55,039 bases of DNA, taken from positions 1 through 55,039 of the forward strand of contig JAISWZ010000022.1 of NCBI GenBank assembly GCA_031270945.1, given 5' to 3'. Source of the stretch: Clostridiales bacterium. Lineage in GTDB: Bacteria > Bacillota > Clostridia > Lachnospirales > WQUN01. Positions 7,944 through 16,933 of this stretch are shown here, in pieces; the stretch's first letter is position 1; each line of letters starts with the position of its first letter. The notes beneath the pieces are model-generated. The model worked only from the letters and a program-made list of their open reading frames with translations, was not told the DNA's origin and searched no databases. Position numbers and translations under genes: made by a program.

Positions 7944-8788
7944 GGAGACACCCTCCTCTCCAGCCAGAAGAGCCCTTGGGAGACCAAGGAGACAGCCAGA
8001 GCCAAAAGCATGGTTGCGGCTGAGAGCTTCTGGTAGTTGAGCGCCGTGAACATGTTGTTAAGGAAGTGCTGGGTCATGTAAATGCTCTCGTTTGGATAGC
8101 TGCCGGTCAATACGTAGATCTCCTTGAAAATCTTGAAGGAGTTGATCAGCCCCATGATCGTGGCAAGTATGATGGTAGGCGCCAGGCATGGCAGGGTGAT
8201 CAGGAAAAGCCTGCTGATTGCGCCAGCGCCGTCAATGGAAGACGCCTCTGAATACTCCTTTGGGATGCTTCTAAGGGCAGAGGAAAAGAGAACTATGCTG
8301 TAGCCCAGGCTCTTCCACAGGTATATGGCAATGATTACAACGCGGGATGCGCTCGTGTCCAGCCAGTCAACAGGCGCTTGCCCAAAGTGGACAAGCATTG
8401 CGTTTAGCGCTCCTTTGGCTGAGAAGACGGACTTCCAGAAGAATACTGTTGACCCTGAAGGCAAGGCCAAGGGGATCAGCAAAAGAAGCATGGCAAGCTT
8501 TCCAGCCTTTTTGAAGGAGTTTACGCAAAGGGAAAGAATGAGAGACAGCGCAAGCCCTCCTGGGAGCGAGAGGCCTATGAAGATGAGGGTGTTTATGACC
8601 CCGATCTGGTACGACTTTCCTGAAACCAAAGATATAAAGTTTGAAAGCCCTGAAAACTCGCCGTTTATTGTCTTGTCGGTGAATGCGTACCCCACGGATC
8701 TAAGAAAAGGCCAAAGATAAAAAACAATCATGCCAGCAAGGCTTGGAAAAAGAAACACCAAGCCCGCATGGCGCTTTATGGCTTTCAT
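7940..8788 (-). CDS. Carbohydrate ABC transporter permease, MalF/UgpA-like
   Basis: Second permease subunit of the same CUT1 importer: about six membrane segments, EAA loop EASSIDGAGAISRLFLITLP, 282 residues. Start ATG 8788 overlaps the stop codon of the binding-protein gene (ATGA) and its own stop overlaps the MalG-like start, so the three genes form one tightly coupled operon. It lacks the long N-terminal extension found in the second MalF-like protein of this window. Confidence 0.93.
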   Translation of the reverse strand: MKAIKRHAGLVFLFPSLAGMIVFYLWPFLRSVGYAFTDKTINGEFSGLSNFISLVSGKSYQIGVINTLIFIGLSLPGGLALSLILSLCVNSFKKAGKLAMLLLLIPLALPSGSTVFFWKSVFSAKGALNAMLVHFGQAPVDWLDTSASRVVIIAIYLWKSLGYSIVLFSSALRSIPKEYSEASSIDGAGAISRLFLITLPCLAPTIILATIMGLINSFKIFKEIYVLTGSYPNESIYMTQHFLNNMFTALNYQKLSAATMLLALAVSLVSQGLFWLERRVSP

Positions 8789-10284
8789 TCGTTCAGGTAG
8801 AGGCTGACTTTCCCGTTGATGGCGTTGGCCGCGCTTTCAGCTGTCTTTTGGCCTTTGAAGAAGCTAGCCGCCTCCACTCGGATGGCGGAGGTTATGGTTT
8901 CGTCTGTGATCGGCATGAAGTCAAGCATAGCCGTGTACTTTTCAATCGCCGCTTTGTAGGCGTCCAAAGCTTTAAGCGCTGATTCCGAGAGATTTATTTC
9001 TCCGATATCAGCTTTTTCCGAGTTTTGCCTTGCTGTGGTTGAAGCGGCAAACCCGATCTCGCCAGTAGAGGCGGAAAGCAGGGCCTTGTCTTCAAAGGCC
9101 TTCTTGTTGACAGGAAGCCCGCTCATGGTTAGTGTTGAGGACATCTGAACCTCGTAGCTCAGCAGGAACTTCAAGAAATCCCAGGCCAGCTCCTTGTTTT
9201 TGGAGTTTGCGTTCATCGCGTACGCCTGTGATGTCGTGAATGGGATCTGGCCTTTGCTGTTTTTCACAAGCCCCATCAGCTCGTCAGTGTCGTTCATGGA
9301 AATGCCGTTTGTTACTATCCTGTTTTTCAAACCCCCCTCTTTGCCCTTGTTGTAGTAGTTTGAAAAGTAGTTCATCAAGGCCACCCCAGGGGAGTTCTTG
9401 AAGTAGCAGGGCTGCTGCGGATCGTCAATGGATCTCATGACAGGCCCTCCGTCGCCTTCTTTCAGGCTTGCAGGGATGTAGCCCTTTTCTTCATAGCTCA
9501 AAGCGGTCTCTAGCATCTCTGCGAAGGATCCGTCTCCAATGTAAGACGTTTTCCCAGGAATGTCCGCATAGTCCATGTAGTCTCCAGAAAGCAGGGCGTC
9601 AAAAAGGCTTGTTGTCATTGCGCCCGCAGAGTAGCTGAACATCCTGGCCTCTCCGCCTGGATCAAAGCTGGTTGCAGCCAGATCCGCCATCTCCTCGATG
9701 GTCATGGAATCAGAGCTCTCCAAAACCCGCAGCTGCTCCTCTGTAAACAGCGAAGGCTCGTAGGCTATCAGGCTGAATCCGTAGTCTAGCGGCAGAAAGT
9801 ATTGCTTGCCGCCAATCTTGGCGGCGTCAATGATGTTGCCTCTTAGATCTGACATGTCAAGGCTGGCCATAAGCGGGCCCAGATCTTCGAAGAGCCCTTT
9901 CTCGATGTAGCTGTAGTACGGGATTACGTCAACAGCTATCAGGTCAGCCCCCTGCCCGCTCATGAGCTCTGTGTTGATTTTGTTGATATAGTCAGGCTTG
10001 GACTCGTCAAGGCTTCCCACTTTGCTGATCATGGCCACGGTCTTGCCATCTCCGTTGTCAGCTGTCTTGATTTCCGGCATGTCAGCGAACGCTTGGATGT
10101 TTACTGTCACGTCAGGGTGAAGCTCTTGGTACTTTTGCGCCGCTTCCTCAAGGAACGCCTTCTTTGGCATGGGGTCAAAGACAGAGACTGTTATGCTTTC
10201 CCCGGTCACTTCATTGCTTGACGCTTGGCTGCGGCATCCAGCCAGCAGCAGACAGATGAGCAGAGCCCACAAAACTTTCTTCAT
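8785..10284 (-). CDS. Extracellular sugar-binding lipoprotein (family 1)
   Basis: Substrate-binding protein that captures a carbohydrate outside the cell and delivers it to the two permeases encoded after it. The signal peptide (MKKVLWALLICLLLAGC) ends in a lipobox with Cys17 as lipid-anchor site. The mature part has family 1 features: SITVSVFDPMPK near the start, GADLIAVDV in the first lobe, and SQAYAMNANSKNKELAWDFL late. At 499 residues it is somewhat longer than average. I choose ATG 10284 because GGAGGAGG lies seven bases upstream and the signal peptide begins there. The sugar cannot be told from sequence. Confidence 0.93.
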   Translation of the reverse strand: MKKVLWALLICLLLAGCRSQASSNEVTGESITVSVFDPMPKKAFLEEAAQKYQELHPDVTVNIQAFADMPEIKTADNGDGKTVAMISKVGSLDESKPDYINKINTELMSGQGADLIAVDVIPYYSYIEKGLFEDLGPLMASLDMSDLRGNIIDAAKIGGKQYFLPLDYGFSLIAYEPSLFTEEQLRVLESSDSMTIEEMADLAATSFDPGGEARMFSYSAGAMTTSLFDALLSGDYMDYADIPGKTSYIGDGSFAEMLETALSYEEKGYIPASLKEGDGGPVMRSIDDPQQPCYFKNSPGVALMNYFSNYYNKGKEGGLKNRIVTNGISMNDTDELMGLVKNSKGQIPFTTSQAYAMNANSKNKELAWDFLKFLLSYEVQMSSTLTMSGLPVNKKAFEDKALLSASTGEIGFAASTTARQNSEKADIGEINLSESALKALDAYKAAIEKYTAMLDFMPITDETITSAIRVEAASFFKGQKTAESAANAINGKVSLYLNE

Positions 10285-10443
10285 GAAAATCCTCCTCCGG
10301 TGTTTGTTGATAATTTCATGATATTTCACTGGGATGAATCTCACGTGAAGAAAGGGTAAACATTTAAAGCATAATCCTATTAAAAAAGCACCGAAAGTTC
10401 TGCCGACGCTTTAACGCCGTGATTTTTGGATAAGCTCAAGGAT

Positions 10444-10471
10444 TTGACAAACTTCCAAGATCAGCTATAAT
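10444..10471 (+). promoter_or_regulatory. Promoter of the FtsX-type permease gene
   Basis: TTGACA (10444-10449), 16-base spacer, TATAAT (10466-10471). Both hexamers are exact consensus. The predicted start near 10478 gives a leader of about 220 bases containing a complete palindromic element (10540-10643). Confidence 0.85.
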
Positions 10472-10539
10472 ATTCTTATACAGAGTCGCAATCGATGCTG
10501 GCGAGCGCTATGATTTGGAATTTGGAATTCAAGACGTTA

Positions 10540-10643
10540 AGTGCATATCCCAAAATTCCGAAATGGCGTCGGAAAAATCCTGGCGAATGCTTCAACGACG
10601 GATTTTTCCGGCGCCTCGGATAAAATTTTGGGATATGCACTAA
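10540..10643. repeat. Palindromic element, 104-bp form A, in a leader
   Basis: Complete copy between the promoter at 10444-10471 and the permease start at 10700. Middle stem GGCGTCGG opposite CCGGCGCC: the one non-Watson-Crick position would be a G-U pair in RNA. Folded, the leader would present a hairpin of about 50 base pairs ending some 50 bases before the start codon. Confidence 0.92.
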
Positions 10644-10699
10644 TTCTGCAGCATAGGGCGAGAGCTTTTACATAAACACAAAAGCGGGAGGATGGCTTG

Positions 10700-13168
10700 A
10701 TGGGCAGAAAGCCGGTCATATTAACTCTGGCTTTCATGACGCTGAAGAAGGATAAGGGAAGAAGCCTGGTGGCGGCATTCGCCATAGTTTTGACATCCGC
10801 AATGATAACAACCCTTTTCACGCTAGGTGGAAGCTTGGTCGCGTCCGCGCGGGAGCAGACGCTGCGGATGGTGGGAACGAGATCGCATGGAGGCTTGCAA
10901 GCCATTTCAATGGAACAGTACAAGGCGTTCGCCGAGTCTCCGGTGCTGGCTGACATATCTTACAGCGTCTTGCTGGCTGAGGCGGAAAACGAAAATCTTA
11001 GCAAACTCAGGTGCGAAATCCGATATGCTGAAGACAAAATGGCGTCATGGAACTTCTCAATGCCAACTACAGGGAAGATGCCAAGGGAGAAGAGAGAGAT
11101 AGCCTGCGGCACGGCTGTGCTTGACATACTGGGTGCTGCCCATGAGCTGGGAACGGAGATATTGCTTGAGTATTCCGTAAATGGCGTGGCCCGCGCGGAG
11201 CGGTTTGCCTTGTCTGGCTTTTGGGAGAGCAAAAAGGCGGATCTGAGCCATATGATATGGCTTTCCCGGGAGCGGGTAGACGAAGTTCTTTTGGAATCGC
11301 TGGGAAACCTGGACTATGACAGGATCGTGTTTGCGGAAGTGTGGTTTCGCAATCCGCGCAACATAGCAAAAGACATGAACAAGGTGATAGCGGGCAAAGT
11401 GTCAAGCAACGAACGCATTTATATCGGAGTGAATTGGGCCTACGCGACAGCGGAGGTTGAGCCCGCCATGATATTTGCAGGGATTCTGGCGCTTGGCTTG
11501 GCAATGCTCTCTGGATATTTGATCATATATTCAATACTTGCGATCTCGGTAAGCTCCGACACCAGGAACTATGGGCTCATGAAGATGTCCGGGGCCACAA
11601 GCAAGCAAATATTCCTGGTTGTGCTCTTCCAAGCGGGATTGCTTTCATCGGCTGGGATCCCAATTGGCTTGGCTTTTGGGTTTTTGATCGGCAACTCGCT
11701 TGCGCCCGCGTTTGTGGGTTTGGCAACATCCGGAGGGGACGCGTCCTTAGCCGATCCCAGGATCTTTGCTTTTGCGGCGTTATTTAGCCTGGCTGCAGTG
11801 ATTGCCAGCTGCTTTAAGCCAAGTATAACAGCGTCGCAAATTGCTCCAATAGAATCCCTTAGCTTCCAAGGCGGAGAAGATGAGCCTCATCAAAGGAAGA
11901 CAGGAAGCCTGTCTTTGCTGGAGATGGCCTTTGCAAACGCGATGCGGGACAAGAAAAAGCTATGCGCCATCGTCCTGTCCCTCTCAGTGGCATTCATATT
12001 GCTCAACAGCGTTTACAGCGCCATAAAGAGCTTTGACATGGATCAGTACGTAAAGGGATCTATCATCACTGATTTCGCGGTCTACAGCTCTAGCTTGACA
12101 GACCCTCTAGACGAGTCTGCCGCTATGACCGCTGCAGTGTCGCCAGAACTCTTGGATGGAATCAGCCAGCTTCCAGGGATCGAAGAAGTCGGATCCATTT
12201 ACTTTCTGGAAGAAGAGATCAGGCAGACGCAAGCGGAGCGCTTTGAGCCCTACATGCAAGCCCTTCTTGATGACGGCAGAATCGAGAGAACATTTTACAA
12301 CAGAATGATGTGGAACTCTTCAAGCCAGGCGATTGCCCATATATATGGAATAGGCGGACTTGTTGCGGATAGCGTGGGACTTGATCGATCCAAGCTTGAA
12401 AATGGCGCGTACGTTTCCAGAGAGACAATTAACGGAGAAAAGCACTCTCTGGCAATAGTCGGGGACGTGCTTTTGATGGCTGACGGATCAACAATGGAGG
12501 TCGTAGGGCTGTTTGACTATGAAAGCTACCCCTTTAGCGCGACTGCAAGGCATAGCCATGCCCCTGCCTTTGACATAATCATGTCTGACAAGAAGTTTCT
12601 TGAAATATTCGGAACTCAGCAGCCGATGCAAACCAACTTCAACATCTCGGATGACGGGATTGCTGGCGCTGAAGAATGGCTCACCCAGTACACAACGCAT
12701 GTCGAGCCAAATATGACGCATGTCTCAAGGGAACACTACAAAAAGGAGCTGGAAGGATTCACGAAATCCTTCGCAGCCATAGGCACAACGCTGTCTTTCA
12801 TGCTTGCCTTGGTCGGGATCTTGAATTTCGCCAACATTTTCGCGGCATCCATTGCGTCCCGCAAGCGCGAGTTCGCGATGCTTCAGGCTATAGGAATGAC
12901 TGGAGCGCAGCTCAGAACAACGCTTGCTCTTGAAGGCTTGATAATCGCCGCGCTATCGACAGCGTTCACGGCAACAGCCGGATTGGCCTTGGAATGGCTG
13001 ATAATCAAGCTAATAGCCGGACAAGTGTGGTTCTTCAAGCAGAGCGTCTCAATCCTGCCCTCTTTGGCATGCCTGCCGATCCTTATTGCAATATGCGCTG
13101 CCGCGCCCGTATATTGGCACTGGAGAATAAAAAGAGACAGCGTTGCAGACAGGATCAGGACTGAGTAG
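10700..13168 (+). CDS. Large FtsX-family ABC transporter permease
   Basis: Membrane subunit of a MacB/FtsX-type ABC system, which typically works on peptides, lipids or antimicrobials rather than as an importer. One N-terminal membrane segment (about 22-45) precedes an outside domain (to about 245) and a three-helix FtsX core (about 250-370) with NYGLMKMSGATSKQIFLVV; the unit then repeats: membrane segment near 420-440, outside domain to about 680, and a second core with KREFAMLQAIGMTGAQLR. At 822 residues it is a duplicated FtsX permease. ATG 10700 has GGGAGGA seven bases upstream. No ATPase gene is adjacent, which is unusual, since the partner is normally encoded beside it. A strong symmetric hairpin follows the gene. 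Confidence 0.9.
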   Translation: MGRKPVILTLAFMTLKKDKGRSLVAAFAIVLTSAMITTLFTLGGSLVASAREQTLRMVGTRSHGGLQAISMEQYKAFAESPVLADISYSVLLAEAENENLSKLRCEIRYAEDKMASWNFSMPTTGKMPREKREIACGTAVLDILGAAHELGTEILLEYSVNGVARAERFALSGFWESKKADLSHMIWLSRERVDEVLLESLGNLDYDRIVFAEVWFRNPRNIAKDMNKVIAGKVSSNERIYIGVNWAYATAEVEPAMIFAGILALGLAMLSGYLIIYSILAISVSSDTRNYGLMKMSGATSKQIFLVVLFQAGLLSSAGIPIGLAFGFLIGNSLAPAFVGLATSGGDASLADPRIFAFAALFSLAAVIASCFKPSITASQIAPIESLSFQGGEDEPHQRKTGSLSLLEMAFANAMRDKKKLCAIVLSLSVAFILLNSVYSAIKSFDMDQYVKGSIITDFAVYSSSLTDPLDESAAMTAAVSPELLDGISQLPGIEEVGSIYFLEEEIRQTQAERFEPYMQALLDDGRIERTFYNRMMWNSSSQAIAHIYGIGGLVADSVGLDRSKLENGAYVSRETINGEKHSLAIVGDVLLMADGSTMEVVGLFDYESYPFSATARHSHAPAFDIIMSDKKFLEIFGTQQPMQTNFNISDDGIAGAEEWLTQYTTHVEPNMTHVSREHYKKELEGFTKSFAAIGTTLSFMLALVGILNFANIFAASIASRKREFAMLQAIGMTGAQLRTTLALEGLIIAALSTAFTATAGLALEWLIIKLIAGQVWFFKQSVSILPSLACLPILIAICAAAPVYWHWRIKRDSVADRIRTE

Positions 13169-13214
13169 TTGTCTACATGAGCTTTAGGAGCTGAAATACA
13201 TATTTGAAAAACAG

Positions 13215-13255
13215 AAACGCAAAGAGCCGGGCGAAAAGCCCGGCTCTTTGCGTTT
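13215..13255 (+). terminator. Hairpin/terminator after the FtsX-type permease
   Basis: Eighteen-base perfect arms (13215-13232, 13238-13255; AAACGCAAAGAGCCGGGC and complement) around a five-base loop. Only a short U-run lies at the 3' end, inside the stem. Confidence 0.75.
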
Positions 13256-13340
13256 GGGATAATAGCGAGCAATTGCTTCTCTGTCTCTCATCTAAAATAT
13301 CAACCCCGGAACCGCCCCGGCAAAGGCGTATCCGGCCCTG

Positions 13341-13391
13341 ATTTCTTATTTTATTGCTTTATTACTTTCTTACTTTCCTATTTTCTTAGTT
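13341..13391 (-). repeat. Sloppy purine repeat crossing a stop codon
   Basis: On the minus strand the last codons and 3' flank of the gene at 13370-13873 are a run of near-repeats of AAGAAAATAGG / AAAGTAAGAAAGTAATAAAG. It starts inside the coding end (Thr-Lys-Lys-Ile-Gly-Lys-stop) and continues about 30 bases beyond. Confidence 0.6.
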
Positions 13392-13873
13392 ATCGCGATG
13401 CAATACTCGTCAGAGTCGCGATCCATGAACATGTCCCTGAAATCCGAGGGACCCAAGTCGTCTGTGTTTATGTGGCGCGTTCTGCGAACGCGCTGGTCTC
13501 TCTTGGTGCTAAGCCAAATATTCCAGATCTCAACGCTGCTTGCCTTATCCATGTGAGCTCTGATATACTCTATGAGCTTCTCGGCCCGATTCTCCGTGAA
13601 GCTCCATTCCATGGTTGAGCAGTAGGCGAGAGCGGTATGAAAATCAAGCTCGCTAAGATCCTTGTCAATTTTGCGAATGGATAGATCTCCTAGGCACTTC
13701 TGGTCATTAATGAAAAGGATTGCGTCTGGGCTATCCCTATCTTCTGGATCCAAGAATAGATCAGGAATGACAATCCCCTTTTTCTCTGCCTCATTGGCGG
13801 ACATGCGCTTCAGGTGCGGATTGTCGACATCCTCAAGCGGAAAGTTGCTGGCTATATACGAATGGTAGCTCAT
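13370..13873 (-). CDS. Uncharacterised cytoplasmic protein
   Basis: About 167 residues, soluble, mixed charge, no signal peptide and no recognised domain. Visible features are MSYHSYIASNFPLEDVDN at the start, an apparent alpha/beta body, and an Arg-rich run near the end (KRDQRVRRTRH). I place the start at ATG 13873 (weak AAGAGGC upstream). The open frame continues far upstream but runs through a palindromic-element end (13964-13991), so the longer reading is not believed. It faces the FtsX-type permease gene and has no obvious partner. Confidence 0.6.
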   Translation of the reverse strand: MSYHSYIASNFPLEDVDNPHLKRMSANEAEKKGIVIPDLFLDPEDRDSPDAILFINDQKCLGDLSIRKIDKDLSELDFHTALAYCSTMEWSFTENRAEKLIEYIRAHMDKASSVEIWNIWLSTKRDQRVRRTRHINTDDLGPSDFRDMFMDRDSDEYCIAITKKIGK

Positions 13874-13963
13874 GGCAAGCCTCTTTTCCAGGCCCATGCC
13901 AGGCATGGGAACATGGGTTTTTTTGCGCAGTGGCGAAGCTTTTTCTAACGAAGAGCATAGCGC

Positions 13964-13991
13964 CATAAATTTGATTTTGGGATATGCTCCA
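13964..13991. repeat. Single end of the palindromic element
   Basis: CATAAATTTGATTTTGGGATATGCTC, a form B-type right end with no matching left end. Confidence 0.7.
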
Positions 13992-14288
13992 AAACAAAGG
14001 CCCCGTCGAAATGATATATCGGCAAGTTTACTGGATAACCATAAACTTGGTTGACGCTTGAAAAGCCATGATTTTGGCATGGAAATTTTAATAGGCCCCG
14101 CCATTGGCTCGCGCTGGGCGATTTTGGGGATTTGGGGAATGAGCCGGGGAGTTGTCCGCAGACAGTAAAGCACCCCTAAATTCCATGGTGGAATGTGGAT
14201 GGATAAATCAGCGCAAAACAAGGCATTCGATAATCAAACTAATGATTACATAGATTGTTAATCGTACTGTAATAGCGCACAGGGATTC

Positions 14289-14375
14289 TTATGACGAGCG
14301 CTCAAGTATGTAACCTGCCATTCGTTTTCCGCCTTTGAAGCCAGTCGGCCCGCCTCCGCTAATGACAAGAAAATT
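14289..14375 (-). repeat. Second palindrome family, partial copy
   Basis: Read on the minus strand it shares GAATTTTCTT, TTAGCGG, GGGCCGACTGGCTTC and AGGCGG with the complete element at 48215-48320, and TTGAGCGCTCGT with the partial copy at 50106-50175. Confidence 0.65.
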
Positions 14376-14626
14376 CATGCCCTAGCTGGAGGCTGCATTG
14401 CGGCCGATATTAAAATATAGAGCTTTTATACTTGCAAGCCTTAAAAAAGGTCCGGCGAATCTGCTCAGAAAAGCCCAAGAAAGGCAACGATTAAAGCAAA
14501 TGCCGGATTTGACCGCTTGTCTGCGCAATAATAGCTTGGTTTACATAACCAATAAATGCATCCTAATAAAATAGATATAATGTCTATAGATATAAACAAA
14601 AATCCTAATCCGCAAAATAAAAGCCC
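14376..14626. other. Gene-free AT-rich stretch
   Basis: No gene, repeat or hairpin recognised. This is intergenic DNA between the partial palindrome copy and the promoter at 14627. Confidence 0.5.
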
Positions 14627-14655
14627 TTCACTTCGAAAGGCAATTCTGCTATAAT
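14627..14655 (+). promoter_or_regulatory. Promoter of the coiled-coil protein gene
   Basis: TTCACT (14627-14632), 17-base spacer, TATAAT (14650-14655) with an extended -10 (TGC before it). Predicted start near 14662. A half palindromic element begins about ten bases later. Confidence 0.75.
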
Positions 14656-14672
14656 AAACTTCGAAAGCAACT

Positions 14673-14705
14673 AACGCATATCCCGAAAATTAGCATATGG
14701 CGCGA
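14673..14705. repeat. Half palindromic element in a leader
   Basis: Left end only (ACGCATATCCCGAAAATT followed by AGCATATGGCGCG) just after the predicted start of transcription for the gene at 14789. Confidence 0.65.
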
Positions 14706-14788
14706 AACTTGCTTTTTGAAGGTCACCTTTGGTTGAGCGGAAGAGCAGCTCTTCTCGCTCTATGGCTAAGTAAAATGGCGGTGGAAAA

Positions 14789-15274
14789 ATGGAGTTTGAC
14801 AGGTTTAGAAAAGAGTTTGAAATGAACACCAAGCTGTTGGAGAAGATGCTTTTGCTTGATGGAATGCTGTATGAATGCATCTTAGACTCTCTTCACGAAA
14901 GAGAAACGAGCCAAGAACTATTGGACAAAGTGAAAGAGCTGACCAAGAGCATTGAAGAGGCTGAGTTTGATTGCGACTTGTATAGGCTCGAATCGCTTAA
15001 GGAACCTGAAACTGAGGCTGATTTCAATGCAAAGGAAAGCATTGTGGCCAGGTTGCACAAGCATGCCCAGAAAGCCTATTTAGGCAGCGAAGAAGAGCCT
15101 GGATACCATGCAAGCCAGGATAGCCGGGACAATCTTGGAAGCCTTAGCTATGTTGCCTTTAAAGCTTTTGTGGAGACAAGCCGCGTGTCGGATTCCTCTG
15201 GGCAAGCTTTGCAAAAGCAAGACAATGGCTGCATTTCATTTACCCAGCGCTGGGAACCAAAACAAGGATGTTAG
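14789..15274 (+). CDS. Uncharacterised acidic coiled-coil protein
   Basis: A 161-residue soluble protein. The first 70 residues are strongly alpha-helical and heptad-like (FRKEFEMNTKLLEKMLLLDG, then ELLDKVKELTKSIEEAE); the C-terminal part is polar and low in structure signals. No family recognised. Support for a real gene: extended -10 promoter, GGTGG before ATG 14789, and a strong terminator directly after it. It is a single-gene transcript facing the histidine kinase gene. Confidence 0.7.
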   Translation: MEFDRFRKEFEMNTKLLEKMLLLDGMLYECILDSLHERETSQELLDKVKELTKSIEEAEFDCDLYRLESLKEPETEADFNAKESIVARLHKHAQKAYLGSEEEPGYHASQDSRDNLGSLSYVAFKAFVETSRVSDSSGQALQKQDNGCISFTQRWEPKQGC

Positions 15275-15345
15275 AGCGCGCGCTCTTTGATAGCAAATCT
15301 ATGGTGATCCAGAATTTTTAAAGCAGCCAAACGAAAGCCCGCCAG

Positions 15346-15385
15346 GCAAGCAAAGAAGCCCGGAGGGCTTCTTTGCTTGCGTTTT
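15346..15385 (+). terminator. Rho-independent terminator
   Basis: GCAAGCAAAGAAGCCC (15346-15361) pairs exactly with 15365-15380 across a GGA loop, followed by GTTTTTG. It ends the gene at 14789-15274. Confidence 0.9.
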
Positions 15386-15448
15386 TGATCTTTTTTTCGG
15401 CCAAACCTGCTAACCGCCACCCCCGCCTGTGAAGCCATTTAGCCCCCA

Positions 15449-16933
15449 TTAAACCTCATTCTTGCCGCTCATTAGTATAACAAACTCCACCCCAGTCTCG
15501 GTCTGCTCAAACGAATAAGAAAACCCCAGCCGATCCAGGCTTCTCTTGACGATGTACAACCCCAGGCCTGAACCGCTTGAGGTGCGGCTTCCGCTAAGCG
15601 TGTAGAAGGGCTCAAAGAGCCTTTTAAACTTTTCCTCAGGTATAGAAGCGCATTCGTTTTTGATGGAAAAGCGAAGATCTCCAGTGCTTACGCTTATCGC
15701 TCCGCCTTTAGGCGAATGCTTGACAGCGTTTGAGACCAGGTTGAGTATGGCTTGGGTGATCAAAGCTTCGTTTGAGCAGACAGAGCAAGAAGAGAGCGAG
15801 GTTGTGATCTTCAGGTTTTTGCTTTCGATCAATACCTTGTGCTCTTCCAAGGCTTCTGATGCCACGTCTGATATGTCCAGCTGATCTGACTCCATTTCCT
15901 GATCCATGGCGGATGCCTTCAAGATTTCTTGCACTAGCCGGGAAAGCCGGTCTATCTGGCGCTTGCACTCAGGCAGGTACTTTTCCTTGTCTTTGTAAGA
16001 GCCTATCTGGTCTATCATCCCTTCAACTATCCCGTTAAGCGCCGCCAAGGGAGTTTTAAGCTCATGGCTTGCGGCTCTCATGAAGTCTGTCTTGGATCGC
16101 TCCAAGCGGTTTATTGTTTCTTTCTCCACTTCAAGAGTTGAGATGTTGGCGCACAGCTTTTGGTAAAGCAGATCCAGGTTGCGGGAAAGCTGGCCTAGCT
16201 CGTCTTTTGACTTGACCCCTGAAGAGACATCCTTCTCCAGCTCCATCATTCTTGAAGCCGCTGAAGACAAAGCCAGGATTGGCTTTGTGAAAAGCTTGGA
16301 GTAAAAGTATGCGGCCGCCAGGGCAATGAGCAGGTCAAAGGCCAGAAGGCTTGGCATGAGAGAAAGAATTACTACTGTAGCCTCATCTACCGGCTGAAGG
16401 GTGCCTGTGATGGATATGCGGCTAACATAGGGGCTATTGACTTTGAAGTTAAGAATTATCGCGTTTGGAGAAGAATACAGGACGTTGCTGGTCCTGGTTC
16501 CGCTTGAGACAGTGGCGTCTTGGGCTACAAACGGCTCTGCGTGAACAGAGGTGGTTTTCTGGCTTTCTCTTATAGTAAAAGACTTGAACTGCCCGTTTTC
16601 AACAGTCGGGTCTGTTCTTGTGGCTGACAACGTCACGCCCAATGATATGAAAGGCGATGAAAGCTCGGCGTGAAGCGTGTCGTTTTCGTCAAAAGCCAAG
16701 ACCTGGGCGTTGTTCTGGCTTGCGAAGCCTGAAATGATCGAAGCGCAGTTTTCCAAAGAATCCTCCTGCTCGAGGTTGTAGGCTAGCTGCTCGGCCTGGA
16801 CTGTGAAGTTGGTGGTCTTCCGCTGCTTGTAGTAGCCAGGAAGAACCAAGCACAAAGCCCCAAGAGTCAGCGCTATGGCCACTGTTGTCAAGAGGGAGGA
16901 GAATATGAAGGTCTTTAATGCTATCCCTCTCAC
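15449..16933 (-). CDS. Membrane sensor histidine kinase (HAMP type)
   Basis: Sensor partner of the response regulator encoded just before it. Two membrane segments (about 5-32 and 187-210) enclose an outside domain of about 150 residues; a HAMP-like region follows (to about 265), then the phosphoacceptor H-box with His290 (SHELKTPLAALNG), an N-box (NLVSNAVKHSPKGG) and a G-box (GSGLGLYIVKRSL). The length, 494 residues, is normal. The start is GTG 16933, overlapping the regulator stop by four bases, with AAGGGATGG upstream. The signal is unknown; no obvious target gene is adjacent, although the CPBP protease gene lies divergently upstream of the pair. Confidence 0.94.
   Translation of the reverse strand: MRGIALKTFIFSSLLTTVAIALTLGALCLVLPGYYKQRKTTNFTVQAEQLAYNLEQEDSLENCASIISGFASQNNAQVLAFDENDTLHAELSSPFISLGVTLSATRTDPTVENGQFKSFTIRESQKTTSVHAEPFVAQDATVSSGTRTSNVLYSSPNAIILNFKVNSPYVSRISITGTLQPVDEATVVILSLMPSLLAFDLLIALAAAYFYSKLFTKPILALSSAASRMMELEKDVSSGVKSKDELGQLSRNLDLLYQKLCANISTLEVEKETINRLERSKTDFMRAASHELKTPLAALNGIVEGMIDQIGSYKDKEKYLPECKRQIDRLSRLVQEILKASAMDQEMESDQLDISDVASEALEEHKVLIESKNLKITTSLSSCSVCSNEALITQAILNLVSNAVKHSPKGGAISVSTGDLRFSIKNECASIPEEKFKRLFEPFYTLSGSRTSSGSGLGLYIVKRSLDRLGFSYSFEQTETGVEFVILMSGKNEV

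Noticed and set aside
13874..14221. N-terminal extension of the gene at 13370-13873
   Set aside because: The upstream frame is low in coding character and passes through an element end at 13964-13991.
14222..14288. Possible CRISPR-like spacing of repeats near 14.2-14.7 kb
   Set aside because: No regular direct repeat and spacer unit here or elsewhere, and no cas genes.
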